This document shows, one piece after another, positions 31,319 to 41,097 of a stretch of DNA of 64,000 bases. Every line of letters begins with the position of its first letter. Position 1 is the stretch's first letter. The translations under genes and the position numbers were made by a program. Source of the stretch: Alphaproteobacteria bacterium (GTDB lineage: Bacteria; Pseudomonadota; Alphaproteobacteria; M2410); assembly GCA_006226415.1 (NCBI GenBank), contig SBGZ01000085.1, forward strand, positions 29,348-93,347, in the 5' to 3' direction. Below the pieces are notes generated by a model that made no database searches, was not told the origin of the DNA, and saw only the letters and a program-made list of their open reading frames with translations.

Positions 31319-31351
31319 CAAAAAAGCGGCGGACTGTCACCAATCCGCCGC
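31319..31351 (-). terminator. Rho-independent terminator of the prohibitin-family gene
   Basis: Minus strand GCGGCGGA-N10-TCCGCCGC followed by T-tract. Confidence 0.75.
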
Positions 31352-31376
31352 CAGATCATCCTCTCATAAAGCGAGG

Positions 31377-32234
31377 TTACTTCTTTTGATTGAGAGATTT
31401 TGCATCCAGGATCATATCAAACCCTTGCATATTGGCCGGGATGACCACCACAGATCCGCCACTGTCCGCGAAGCTGAGCAGGGCCGTGTTGATCTCGTGC
31501 TGGAGATATTCCGGGGTCAGGCTTTCATTGATGATCCGGTTGGCCTCGGCAACACCCTTTGAGCGTTCAATCTCAATTTGTGCGTCTTGTCGGGCAATAT
31601 CTACTTCGAGCTTTTTCGCTTCGAGTTTCTTTTCGTTCTGCACCGCGAGCTGGATCGACTGCTCAATAGAGGGGTCGGTATTCAGAGCTCGGATAATGAC
31701 ACGGGTAATCGTAAAGATACCAGGGTCTGATCTGTCCAACTTAGCCTGAAGACGTTCTGCAATTGCAATCGCCAACTGGTCGCGGCTTTTGTGAAGCTCA
31801 AGGCTCTCAATCTTTGAAACCGCATCATAAGCCGCGCCGCGCGCTTCCTGATGGACCAGGCCATAGGCCGGATACCAAGCGCCATCTGAGCCGCGGGCCC
31901 TTGTGCCGGCATATTTGATTTCCGTCTCGGCAATCGCCGTTGGCATGACCTTGTAGTAAACCGTGACGTCGAGGTCCTTCAGGGACAGGTTGTCCGCCGC
32001 CTTGGGCTTAAGGTCTTCCAAAGTGAAGTTGATCTCTTTGCCGACATAGATGTCTTTGTGCGTGATAATCGGCAATTTCAAATGAATGCCTTCACCAAGT
32101 TCATTCAGCTTCACTTTGCCAAGCGTGCGCTCAACCGCAATGTGTCCCGTTTCCACAGTGTAGACACTGCTCAGAAAAAACATCGCAACGAAAACGAGGG
32201 CGATCCCTCCAAATATCCGTCCGAGAACTTTCAT
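31377..32234 (-). CDS. SPFH/prohibitin family protein
   Basis: N-terminal TM, TGHIAVERTLGKVKLNELGEGIHLKLPI, ...EIERSKGVAEANRIINESLTPEYLQHEIN. Confidence 0.92.
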   Translation of the reverse strand: MKVLGRIFGGIALVFVAMFFLSSVYTVETGHIAVERTLGKVKLNELGEGIHLKLPIITHKDIYVGKEINFTLEDLKPKAADNLSLKDLDVTVYYKVMPTAIAETEIKYAGTRARGSDGAWYPAYGLVHQEARGAAYDAVSKIESLELHKSRDQLAIAIAERLQAKLDRSDPGIFTITRVIIRALNTDPSIEQSIQLAVQNEKKLEAKKLEVDIARQDAQIEIERSKGVAEANRIINESLTPEYLQHEINTALLSFADSGGSVVVIPANMQGFDMILDAKSLNQKK

Positions 32235-32372
32235 GGTTTGTCCTTTTATCATAATTCCTCCATAGGGCGACTTCTCGAAATTTTTGCACCCATAGGTTAT
32301 GTATGCATCAGCCGCCGATTTTCAAGTGAAAATCGGAAAACCATTTTTATTTCAAGAATTTAGTCGAAAACT

Positions 32373-33911
32373 CTAGGAGTTGTAAATCGCTGTCACCAGC
32401 TCTCGGTGATCGGGCAACCGCCGAACATCCACTTCTGCTTTCCGCGTGTTTTGCGCGGCCCGCAGCTTGGCAAAATCCAAATCTGAAAACCAGGCTTCCT
32501 GCCCTTTGAGGTCCGGCAGATACTCCATGCCAAACAAGATCTGATGATAGCTGGTCGGGCCAAATGTTGGCGCATGGATCGGGATATCCTCAATCACCAT
32601 GGGGCGATGACGCCACGCCTCAAGATAATTTTGAAGCCGGTCCGAAATTGTTTCCGGCTGACGATTTTCGATCCAGAAGTCGCTGTCGTCCCGGCGAGAA
32701 ATGCAATAGTGCAGCTTGATAAAGTCAAATGTTGTCTCAAACCAGGCACTCATGCGCTTGTTAAACTCAGACGCCATAAACGTCATGTCCCCTTGACGGG
32801 AAAACGTGTGGCAAAATCTGGAAAGTGAGAGCTCTACCTGGTGGATGCCTGTCGACTCCAGCGGCTCGATAAATCCCGAAGCAAGCCCAATGGACAAACA
32901 ATTTTTAACCCAGGGTTTCTCGCGATAGCCGATCCGCATCTCCAGCTTCCGGGCATTAAGACCATCGCTCAGCGGCCCGGCATATTCCCGCAAGGTCTTT
33001 TCCGCCTCATCATCGCTGATATGCCGGCTTGAATAGACATGTCCGATCCCGCGCCGCTCAACAAGGCCAATGTCCCAGATCCAGCCATTGCTTTTCGCCG
33101 TCGAAGTCGTGAACGGTCGCACCGGCGCCTCAGGCGTTTCGTAAGGGATCTGTACTGTCACCGCCCGGTCGCAAAACAACATATCCGTGCGATCAAGAAA
33201 GGGAGACCCGAGCTTCTTCTCAATCAGAAAGGCGCCGAACCCGGAGCAATCAATGAAAAGATCTGCGACCAAATCCTCTTGATCCTTCACCTTCAATCGT
33301 TCAATCGCCCCATCTTCGCCAACAACAACCTCGCTAACATGGCCGATGCGATGCTCAACGCCATCCGCCGTCCCAATGGATTTCAGCAGCGATGCAAATC
33401 GCCCCGCATCAAAGTGATAAGCATAATTTAGTCTTTGCGGCCCCGGGGCCTCGCCGAACACGAAGGGCCCACGACCCGCCTCACAAACCATGCCCTGCGA
33501 GGTTATATAATCGACATAGCTCTTATGGTTTTGCTCGCGCGTGAGAAGCCAATACCCAGCAGCTTCTTCGCCCTTAACCTGAAAAGGCCTTTGAAAGGCG
33601 TGGTAGAAGCTGTTGCGCCGTCCGTTCTCAGGTAAATGCAGCCAATCATCAAACCGAATGGCCTGCTTAAAGGTGGCCGAGGTCTCTCTCATGAATCGAG
33701 GCTCGTCCAGTCCAAAAAAATTGATGACTTTTCGAATTGTCGGGATGGTCGCTTCCCCGACACCAATGGTGCCCACGTCACTCGATTCGATCAAGGTAAC
33801 CTGAACCGATCCCGGCTGACTGGATTGAAAATACCTCGCCAGATAGGCCGCACTCAACCATCCGGCTGAACCGCCACCGACAACAGCAATTTTGTTAATT
33901 TGCTTCGTCAT
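32373..33911 (-). CDS. Flavin-dependent tryptophan halogenase family protein
   Basis: GGGSAGWLSAAYLAR FAD motif; GVGEATIPTIRKVINFFGLDEPRFMRETSATFKQAIRFDDW (putative catalytic Lys); FIEPLESTGIHQVEL; WIWDIG. Confidence 0.92.
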   Translation of the reverse strand: MTKQINKIAVVGGGSAGWLSAAYLARYFQSSQPGSVQVTLIESSDVGTIGVGEATIPTIRKVINFFGLDEPRFMRETSATFKQAIRFDDWLHLPENGRRNSFYHAFQRPFQVKGEEAAGYWLLTREQNHKSYVDYITSQGMVCEAGRGPFVFGEAPGPQRLNYAYHFDAGRFASLLKSIGTADGVEHRIGHVSEVVVGEDGAIERLKVKDQEDLVADLFIDCSGFGAFLIEKKLGSPFLDRTDMLFCDRAVTVQIPYETPEAPVRPFTTSTAKSNGWIWDIGLVERRGIGHVYSSRHISDDEAEKTLREYAGPLSDGLNARKLEMRIGYREKPWVKNCLSIGLASGFIEPLESTGIHQVELSLSRFCHTFSRQGDMTFMASEFNKRMSAWFETTFDFIKLHYCISRRDDSDFWIENRQPETISDRLQNYLEAWRHRPMVIEDIPIHAPTFGPTSYHQILFGMEYLPDLKGQEAWFSDLDFAKLRAAQNTRKAEVDVRRLPDHRELVTAIYNS

Positions 33912-33946
33912 TGCCCCCCGCAAATTGAATATTCTGCCCGCCTTGA

Positions 33947-36900
33947 TCACTCACCCGGAAGATGGTGTTCATGCCCCTTATCACCAGGTCGCACCAACCT
34001 CCAGAGCCAGTCCAGGCCCCGCTTGATATCTTCAACGATGAGAACATTTGTCGGCACCATGATCAAGGTAATTACCGTGGCAAACAGAACGCCGAACCCA
34101 AGTGAAACCGCCATCGGGATAAGAAACTGAGACGACTTGGATTGATCAAGCATCAAAGGCAACAGCCCAAAGAAAGTTGTCACAGATGTCAGAAACACGG
34201 GACGGAACCGCGCGACCCCTGCGTTCAACACTGCATGCTCAACCCTTTCGCCCGCCCGTGTCCGTTGATTAATATAATCAACCAGCACAAGGCTATCATT
34301 GACCAAAACGCCTAGAAGCGCCATGAGCCCCAATACGCTAAGGAAGGAAATATATATCCCCAAGATCCAGTGCCCCACCACGGCGCCAATCAAACCAAAG
34401 GGAATAACGGACATAATCACGATGGGCTGCGAATAAGACTTCAAGGGCAGAGCTAACAGACAATAGATGGCAAAGAGCACGCCAAAGAAAGCCATCTGCA
34501 TGCTGCCCATGGCCTCCTGTTGTTGTTTGGCCTCGCCTTCCATGGAATAGGAAATGCCCGGATATTGCATCAGAAGATTGTCGATATAATCCCTGATGTC
34601 ACCCATGAGGACCGTCATATTGGTTTCTTCTTTATCCACATCCGCCGTCACCGTCAGCACCCGGTATCGGTCGACCCGGCGGATCTGACTTGGTCCCTTA
34701 CTCGGGGTCAGGGCTGCCACATGACTGAGCGGCACCTGGGCGCCGCTGGGTGTACGGATCAACATCTCTTCAAGAGTTTCCAGTGTGCTGCGCTCTGATT
34801 GTGGAAATCGCACAATGACGCGAATGTCATCCCGTCCGCGTTGAATGCGCTGCACTTGAATACCCTTAAAGGCCTGCCCGACCTGCCGCGCAACGTCAGA
34901 GCGCGTCAGCCCAAGAACATGGCCTTGTGGTGTGACTTCAATTTTGAGCTCTTCCTTGCCGTCGGACATACTGTCGGCAATTTCAAAGACGGTTGGATAG
35001 GTCGCAAGTCGCTCTTTGATACGGTCCCCCACCTCATTCAGCGTATCAAGAGACGTCCCGCTCAGCTGAACCTCCACCGGATTGCCGGGTCGGAAGTGCG
35101 AAGCTCTGAAATTAAGCGCCTCGGCGCCCGGCACATTCCCAATCATGCCGCGCCACTCTTGTAGAAGTTCACCAGCAGAAATTTTGCTCAGACTGCTCGG
35201 GCGCTGTTCAGCAGACATCACCTGAAACCGAACCCGTCCCCGGTTGGAAGCATTGGAGGAGCGCTGCCATGTCGCGCCCGTAATGGTCAAAATATCTTCA
35301 ATCGGGCTAAGACCGGTTGTGTCATCGCGATATTTTTCCTGAAGCTCCTCCGCCGCTTGATACATGCGTTGAATATAGGCATCCGTCACTTCAAAAGGCG
35401 TGCCCACCGGCATGGTGAGCGAGGCTGTCGCTCTGTCGGCCTCAATCGGCGGAAAGAATATCCACCGGGTCCACCCAAACGAGATCAGCAACAAGATCAG
35501 AACAAAGACTCCCACAAAGCCAGAAAGCGTTGCATAGCGATTTTCCGTCGTCAGGCGTAGGAGCGGCCTGTAATACTTCAGGACCCAAGCCTCAAACCCG
35601 TCGGCGAACCGCTGTTGCCAGCGCTCTACCTTGTTGAGCTTGCTGTCATCCTTGGAAAGATGAACATGCTTAAGGTGTGCGGGCAGGACAAATTTCGATT
35701 CAATAAGAGAAAACAGAAGTACCGGAATCACGACCGCCGCAATGGGTGAAAACCAGCGCCCCATATCACCGCCCACCAGGGCAATCGGCGCAAAGGCGAC
35801 AACCGTGGTCAACACCCCAAAGGTGACCGGAACCGCAACCTCCTTGGTGCCCTTAATGGCGGCCTCAAGGCCTGTTTCTGTCGTGCGCAGATGACTGTAG
35901 ACATTTTCGCCGGTCACAATGGCATCATCGACCACGATACCCAGCACCACAATAAATCCAAAGGCACTCATCATATTCAGGCTGATGTCCATGTAACTCA
36001 TGACAACAACCGCCCCCAGGAAACTCACCGGAATGCCGACAAATACCCACATAGCGATCTTGGGGCGCAGGAACAACGCCAGGAGCAGGAGAACAAGTGC
36101 GCCGCCCTGAAGAGCGCTTGACCCCAAAATGCCCAGACGGTCTTTCAAGACTTCGGAATCGTCGTCCCAATAGGAAAGCGTCATGCCCTCGGGCAGAGAG
36201 GTCTGTTTGGCATCAATATAATCTCTTACCGCCTTGGCAACCTCCAGTGCGCTTTGATTGCCAACGCGGTGGATGTTGATGAACGCAGCCTGCTGGCCAT
36301 TATAGTTGACCTTAAGAGAGCCTTCTTCAAAAGAGTCATTAACAGCCGCCACATCCGACAGGCGGATGATGGTTCCGTCCGGGTTGGTCTTGACGGGAAT
36401 ATTCTCAAAATCTGTCCGCCGATAGGCCTGGCCCTTCGACCGGATCAACACATCGCCGCCCGCCGCCTTCAGGTTACCGGCGGAAATATCCAGAGAGCTG
36501 CTTTGGATAGCGCTGGCGATATCAGACAGGGTCAGCCCCAGGTCCCGCAACCGGTCCTGACTTGCCTCAATCGCAATCTCATACTTGCGCACCCCGCCTA
36601 GCTCAGCCTGGCTGACCGCGTCGAGCCGCAAAAGGTCATCACGCACCTGCTCGGCAAACCGCAGGATTTCCTCCTCATGGTGCGCGCCCGACACGACAAC
36701 GTCGATAACCGGCATTTTCCAGATCGTTGCGCTGATAACGGGCTTTTCAGCCTCTGCCGGAAACGTGTTGATGGCATCGACCCGGCTCTTGACCTGCTCA
36801 AGGATGTCATTGGCGTCATAGTCGGGATCGACCTTCAGGCTGACGGATGTCGACCCTTCAACCGAGGTGCTTTCGATGCGCTCAATCCCCGGCAGATCCT

Positions 36901-37111
36901 GCACAGCTTCTTCGATCCGCGTCGCAATACCCAGTTCCACATCCTCCGGCGTCCCGCCGCGCAGCGACACCGCGACATTGATGTATTCCGGATCCGCCCG
37001 AGGAAAGACCTCCAGGGTCAATTGGGTCTTAATGGAAATGAGGCCCGTCACGATGATGACAAACATCAAAAGATTGGCGGCAACAGAATTTTTGGCAAAC
37101 CACTCAATCAT
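33947..37111 (-). CDS. Efflux RND transporter permease (AcrB/HAE1-like)
   Basis: 1054 aa; MIEWFAKNSVAANLLMFVIIVTGLISI; VVLGIVVDDAIVTGENVYSH; LGVLVNDSLVLVDYIN. Confidence 0.96.
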   Translation of the reverse strand: MIEWFAKNSVAANLLMFVIIVTGLISIKTQLTLEVFPRADPEYINVAVSLRGGTPEDVELGIATRIEEAVQDLPGIERIESTSVEGSTSVSLKVDPDYDANDILEQVKSRVDAINTFPAEAEKPVISATIWKMPVIDVVVSGAHHEEEILRFAEQVRDDLLRLDAVSQAELGGVRKYEIAIEASQDRLRDLGLTLSDIASAIQSSSLDISAGNLKAAGGDVLIRSKGQAYRRTDFENIPVKTNPDGTIIRLSDVAAVNDSFEEGSLKVNYNGQQAAFINIHRVGNQSALEVAKAVRDYIDAKQTSLPEGMTLSYWDDDSEVLKDRLGILGSSALQGGALVLLLLALFLRPKIAMWVFVGIPVSFLGAVVVMSYMDISLNMMSAFGFIVVLGIVVDDAIVTGENVYSHLRTTETGLEAAIKGTKEVAVPVTFGVLTTVVAFAPIALVGGDMGRWFSPIAAVVIPVLLFSLIESKFVLPAHLKHVHLSKDDSKLNKVERWQQRFADGFEAWVLKYYRPLLRLTTENRYATLSGFVGVFVLILLLISFGWTRWIFFPPIEADRATASLTMPVGTPFEVTDAYIQRMYQAAEELQEKYRDDTTGLSPIEDILTITGATWQRSSNASNRGRVRFQVMSAEQRPSSLSKISAGELLQEWRGMIGNVPGAEALNFRASHFRPGNPVEVQLSGTSLDTLNEVGDRIKERLATYPTVFEIADSMSDGKEELKIEVTPQGHVLGLTRSDVARQVGQAFKGIQVQRIQRGRDDIRVIVRFPQSERSTLETLEEMLIRTPSGAQVPLSHVAALTPSKGPSQIRRVDRYRVLTVTADVDKEETNMTVLMGDIRDYIDNLLMQYPGISYSMEGEAKQQQEAMGSMQMAFFGVLFAIYCLLALPLKSYSQPIVIMSVIPFGLIGAVVGHWILGIYISFLSVLGLMALLGVLVNDSLVLVDYINQRTRAGERVEHAVLNAGVARFRPVFLTSVTTFFGLLPLMLDQSKSSQFLIPMAVSLGFGVLFATVITLIMVPTNVLIVEDIKRGLDWLWRLVRPGDKGHEHHLPGE

Positions 37112-38355
37112 GACGGAACCTTCTCCAAAGCCGGTTTGGCGCCTTGTTCCTGTGAAGAGGTCTCAGCGTCTTTTGCGCTTTCGCCAGCCACCTTGACCCG
37201 GGTCCCCGAGGTCACTTGCCCCAATGGTGTGAGAACCAATTGGTCGCCAGGCGCAAGCCCGGACGTGACGAGAGCGACATGCGAATTCTGCCAGGCAATT
37301 TCCAAATCCCTGCGTTGCAGAACACCGTCCACGGCGGTGTAAACATAAGTTCCCTGATAAACCGTCGCGACCGGGACTGTGACCGCTTTGGGGATCAGGC
37401 GGCCTTCGATCGTGGCGGTGACATATTCACCTATCTTAAGAGGGATGGTGCCATCGTCAGCGCCGGCAAACGGGTCATCCACCTGCGCCACCACGTGCAA
37501 TTGCCGCGCGGTTTCGTCAATGGCACTTTCCGTGCGAACAATATGGGCCGTCCAGGTTTGCTTTGCGCCCAGCCGTGATTGTAATTCCACGCGGGGACCC
37601 ACAGGCGTTTCCCCCGATGTTCCTGCGAATTGTTCCGGCAAATCAATGAACCCAAGGTCATTGTTGTTGATCGGCAACCGCACTTCCACATTGTCGGTCG
37701 CATAGACCTCTGCCACTTGGGTATTAGTCGAAACAACCTGTCCGACATCGACAAACTTCTTCAAAAGTCGACCGTCAAAGGGAGCCGTGATCTGTGTACG
37801 CTCCAGCGCGAGTTCGGCCTTTTCCAAAGAAGCTTCCGCTGAGGCCACGGTGGCCTCCGCCGCCATGAGTTGAGGCTTGCGCAAAACCAGATCATTGGGC
37901 GCTTGTGTATAACCGAGCGCATACCACTCTTCTTGCGCACGATCCGCCAGCGCCTTTTGCTCTTCATATTGCCGCATGGCATCCAGAAGTGTCGCCCGGG
38001 CAATTTTCACATTGGCATCATAGTCCCTGTTATCAAGCTTGAGCAGCACCTCGCCCTTCTTGAAGAAACCACCATCACGAAATTGGGGATTGAGCCAAAG
38101 CACCTGTCCGCTCACCTGGGCCACGAGGACACTCTGGGTCTGCGGCCGCACCGTACCATAACTTTGCAACTCAATCTGGAAGGGGCCTTCTGCCACCACC
38201 ATGGTCTCCACGGTGATTCTCGGCCCACTGGGCGGCGGCCGGCGGTGCGGCTCCGGAGCCATTGCGACAATCACCACCCCAACAATACCGACAAGACCAA
38301 TAATGGCCAGCGGGGCGATCACTTTGGGGCTCATCAAAAAATTTGTCATAAACAC
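37108..38355 (-). CDS. Efflux RND transporter periplasmic adaptor subunit
   Basis: SVLVAQVSGQVLWLNPQFRDGGFFKKGEVLLKLDNRDYDANV; ITAPFDGRLLKKFVDVGQVVS; overlaps permease by 4 nt. Confidence 0.93.
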   Translation of the reverse strand: MFMTNFLMSPKVIAPLAIIGLVGIVGVVIVAMAPEPHRRPPPSGPRITVETMVVAEGPFQIELQSYGTVRPQTQSVLVAQVSGQVLWLNPQFRDGGFFKKGEVLLKLDNRDYDANVKIARATLLDAMRQYEEQKALADRAQEEWYALGYTQAPNDLVLRKPQLMAAEATVASAEASLEKAELALERTQITAPFDGRLLKKFVDVGQVVSTNTQVAEVYATDNVEVRLPINNNDLGFIDLPEQFAGTSGETPVGPRVELQSRLGAKQTWTAHIVRTESAIDETARQLHVVAQVDDPFAGADDGTIPLKIGEYVTATIEGRLIPKAVTVPVATVYQGTYVYTAVDGVLQRRDLEIAWQNSHVALVTSGLAPGDQLVLTPLGQVTSGTRVKVAGESAKDAETSSQEQGAKPALEKVPS

Positions 38356-38713
38356 TAGCTACTTCAAGCAAAAGGGCTGAATTTTCCGGCGAGCCCCCCC
38401 CCAAAGTCTGGCCAGACAATCCTATACCCTTATTGAACGATCCAAGGCACAATTTCCAGCTACAGATAGCAGAGATTTCGACATCATTTCTGCTATTTTT
38501 TGCCTGTTTTCCCAAGTTCAGGTCACAAATGCGGCATTTTTTGCCCGCGCCGGAACGGCTTCAAGCTACAATCTGATCCTGACAGGCCACGCCAAAACGG
38601 TTGAATGGCTTGCACTCGCCCCCTAAGGCCAAGTATGACCCAAAGGGAAAGGCCTCGGAAAATGACCCCGAGTGCCAAGAAACAGCGCCTAGCCTGCGAA
38701 GAGGAACCACCAG

Positions 38714-39388
38714 ATGTCACTTGCTGACGCCGTCATTAAACCCATGCACCCGGAAGGGCGCAAATTCGTCGCCGCCTTCGCAGCGGTCACTTTCCTGCTC
38801 TTCCTGGTTTCCAATTTTCTCGGTTGGGTCGGGATTGGTCTCACAGTCTGGTGCTACTATTTCTTCCGGGATCCGGAGCGGGTCACCCCGAGACGCAAGG
38901 ATCTCGTGATCTCCCCCGCAGACGGGGTCGTTTCACTGATCGAAAAAGCAACACCGCCCCCCGAGCTTGAGCTGGAAACCGGACCGCTGACCCGCGTCTC
39001 CATCTTCATGAATGTCTTCAATTGCCACGTGAACCGCGCCCCTGCCGAAGGACGCGTACGCCGCATCGCCTATCACCCCGGTAAGTTTCTCAATGCCTCC
39101 CTCGATAAGGCCAGCGAGGACAATGAACGTAATTCCCTTCATTTCAAATTGCCCGATGAACGCGATCTCATTGTGGTGCAGATTGCCGGTCTCGTTGCCC
39201 GGCGCATCGTCTGCTTTGTCAAGGAAGGCGCCGCCATGGAAACCGGCGAGCGCTTTGGCCTCATCCGCTTCGGCTCGCGTGTGGACGTTTATCTGCCCAA
39301 TGGCGTGTCACCCTTGGTGGAAGTCGGTCAAACCATGATTGCCGGTGAAACAGTTCTGGCGAGCCTCTCATCAGGTCACAAGGAATAA
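38714..39388 (+). CDS. psd: Phosphatidylserine decarboxylase
   Basis: [45 protein letters not shown] (RFGSR processing region: GS cleavage site). Confidence 0.95.
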   Translation: MSLADAVIKPMHPEGRKFVAAFAAVTFLLFLVSNFLGWVGIGLTVWCYYFFRDPERVTPRRKDLVISPADGVVSLIEKATPPPELELETGPLTRVSIFMNVFNCHVNRAPAEGRVRRIAYHPGKFLNASLDKASEDNERNSLHFKLPDERDLIVVQIAGLVARRIVCFVKEGAAMETGERFGLIRFGSRVDVYLPNGVSPLVEVGQTMIAGETVLASLSSGHKE

Positions 39389-39393
39389 CGCCG

Positions 39394-40158
39394 ATGCACG
39401 GAAACTCGGAACGCCCGCGCACTTCTGAGCTGCCCCTTATTCAGCTCCTGCCGAATTTCTTGACCATCGCGGCCATTTGCGCAGGCCTCACGGCCATCCG
39501 TTTCGGCTTTCAGGGCAATTACGAGCGCGCTGTGCTTCTCATCCTGGCCGCCGCCATCCTTGATGGGCTTGATGGCCGCCTGGCGCGAGCGCTGAAAAGT
39601 GACAGCAAGATGGGAGCGGAACTCGATTCGCTGGCCGATTTCCTGAACTTCGGCATCGCGCCGCCCCTCGTCATCTACTTCTGGGCGCTGCAGGACACCA
39701 AATCCATGGGCTGGATGGCGGTACTGACCTATGCGGTCTGCTGCGTCGTGCGCCTCGCCCGTTTTAACGTCACGGCGAAGGCCGAACAGGAAGAGGGCCA
39801 TAGCCGCAGTGACTATTTTGTCGGCGTGCCTTCGCCCGCTGGCGCCATGCTAGTCATGCTCCCCATGTTCATGTCGTTCTCCATCGCCACAGAGGTTGTC
39901 TTCCATGTCGGCGTCATCATGGGAAACATGGTGCTCATCGGCTTGCTTCTCATCAGCCGCATTCCCACCTGGTCCTTTAAAGCCATCACTATTTCGCGGC
40001 AGAATGTGAAATTCATACTTGTCGGCTTTGCCTTCCTGGCCGCCGCGCTCATGACATACGCCTGGGTGACGCTGGTGGTCTTATGCCTGGCTTATGTTGC
40101 CGGCGTTGTCTGGGCCCTGGCGTCCGGTAAAGTACCGCGCAAGCACATCAAGCTCTAA
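39394..40158 (+). CDS. pssA: CDP-diacylglycerol--serine O-phosphatidyltransferase
   Basis: DGLDGRLARALKSDSKMGAELDSLADFLNFGIAP CDP-alcohol phosphatidyltransferase signature. Confidence 0.95.
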   Translation: MHGNSERPRTSELPLIQLLPNFLTIAAICAGLTAIRFGFQGNYERAVLLILAAAILDGLDGRLARALKSDSKMGAELDSLADFLNFGIAPPLVIYFWALQDTKSMGWMAVLTYAVCCVVRLARFNVTAKAEQEEGHSRSDYFVGVPSPAGAMLVMLPMFMSFSIATEVVFHVGVIMGNMVLIGLLLISRIPTWSFKAITISRQNVKFILVGFAFLAAALMTYAWVTLVVLCLAYVAGVVWALASGKVPRKHIKL

Positions 40159-40170
40159 GGGCGCCTTTTT

Positions 40171-41097
40171 ATGAACCCTGAAACGGAGATCTTCGTTGCA
40201 AACCTGGAAATGCGCAACAAGCTTCCGTTTCTTTTCAAGTTAGCCTCTTGTCTCGCCGGCAGGAAGATACGGGGAGCCTACAGAATCTACCATAGCGCCC
40301 TGCGCCTGAACGATGCGCAGGCCATATATCCCTTTACCTTGCCCGACAAAACGACCCTATGGGCCCCCCTTGATTGGCCGGGCATTATTCACCCCCAAGT
40401 CTTTGCCCGCTACGAGCCCGATGCGATCGAAGCCTTCTCAAATCTTGCCAACCAAACAGGCTGCCCCGTCCACCTGATTGATTGCGGAGCTGACATCGGC
40501 GTCTTCACACGGCTGACAATGTGCCAATTGGATAATCTATCCTCTATCACAGCGATTGAACCCAACCCGCGCTCCTATGCCATCTTGGAGAAAAACCTGT
40601 CGGAAACAGAACTGCCGACACGAGCCATCTGCGGCGCCGTTTCCAACTTCTCCGGATATGGCCGGCTCGTCGCTCCCAAGTCAGACACGCATGCGCACGC
40701 CATGTACATCGAAGAAAGCGCGGGCCCCACACAAACCCCAATATGCCGGATTGACGACCTGGACCTGCCGCCTGGCGACACAATCGCGATGAAAGTGGAT
40801 GTCGAAGGGGCCGAAACCAAGGTCCTTATGGGCGCGCAGCGCACATTGAAGGAGGCGGCGCATTTCGTTCTCCAAATCGAAGCGCACCCGCAGGTATGCC
40901 GCAGAACAGGCAGCGACCCGGTTGAGTTCCTGCAGCTCATCAGCGAAATCCGTCCAGTCACCTGCACCGCCTTTGTCGAGAAGACGCGGGCGCGATACGA
41001 AGTGACGGATTTCCAAACACCCCTTTTCGAACAACTGGACAATAACAACATTTACGATCTCGTTCTGCATTCAGTAGAAAGTTTAAATCCGACATGA
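40171..41097 (+). CDS. FkbM family methyltransferase
   Basis: LIDCGADIGVFTRL, AIEPNPRSYAILEKNL, AMKVDVEGAETKVLMGAQRTL. Confidence 0.9.
   Translation: MNPETEIFVANLEMRNKLPFLFKLASCLAGRKIRGAYRIYHSALRLNDAQAIYPFTLPDKTTLWAPLDWPGIIHPQVFARYEPDAIEAFSNLANQTGCPVHLIDCGADIGVFTRLTMCQLDNLSSITAIEPNPRSYAILEKNLSETELPTRAICGAVSNFSGYGRLVAPKSDTHAHAMYIEESAGPTQTPICRIDDLDLPPGDTIAMKVDVEGAETKVLMGAQRTLKEAAHFVLQIEAHPQVCRRTGSDPVEFLQLISEIRPVTCTAFVEKTRARYEVTDFQTPLFEQLDNNNIYDLVLHSVESLNPT

Noticed and set aside
38490-38547. Imperfect direct repeat GCTATTTTTTGCCTG / GGCATTTTTTGCCCG upstream of psd and the RND adaptor
   Set aside because: Short and mostly a homopolymer match; could be regulator half-sites but too weak to claim.
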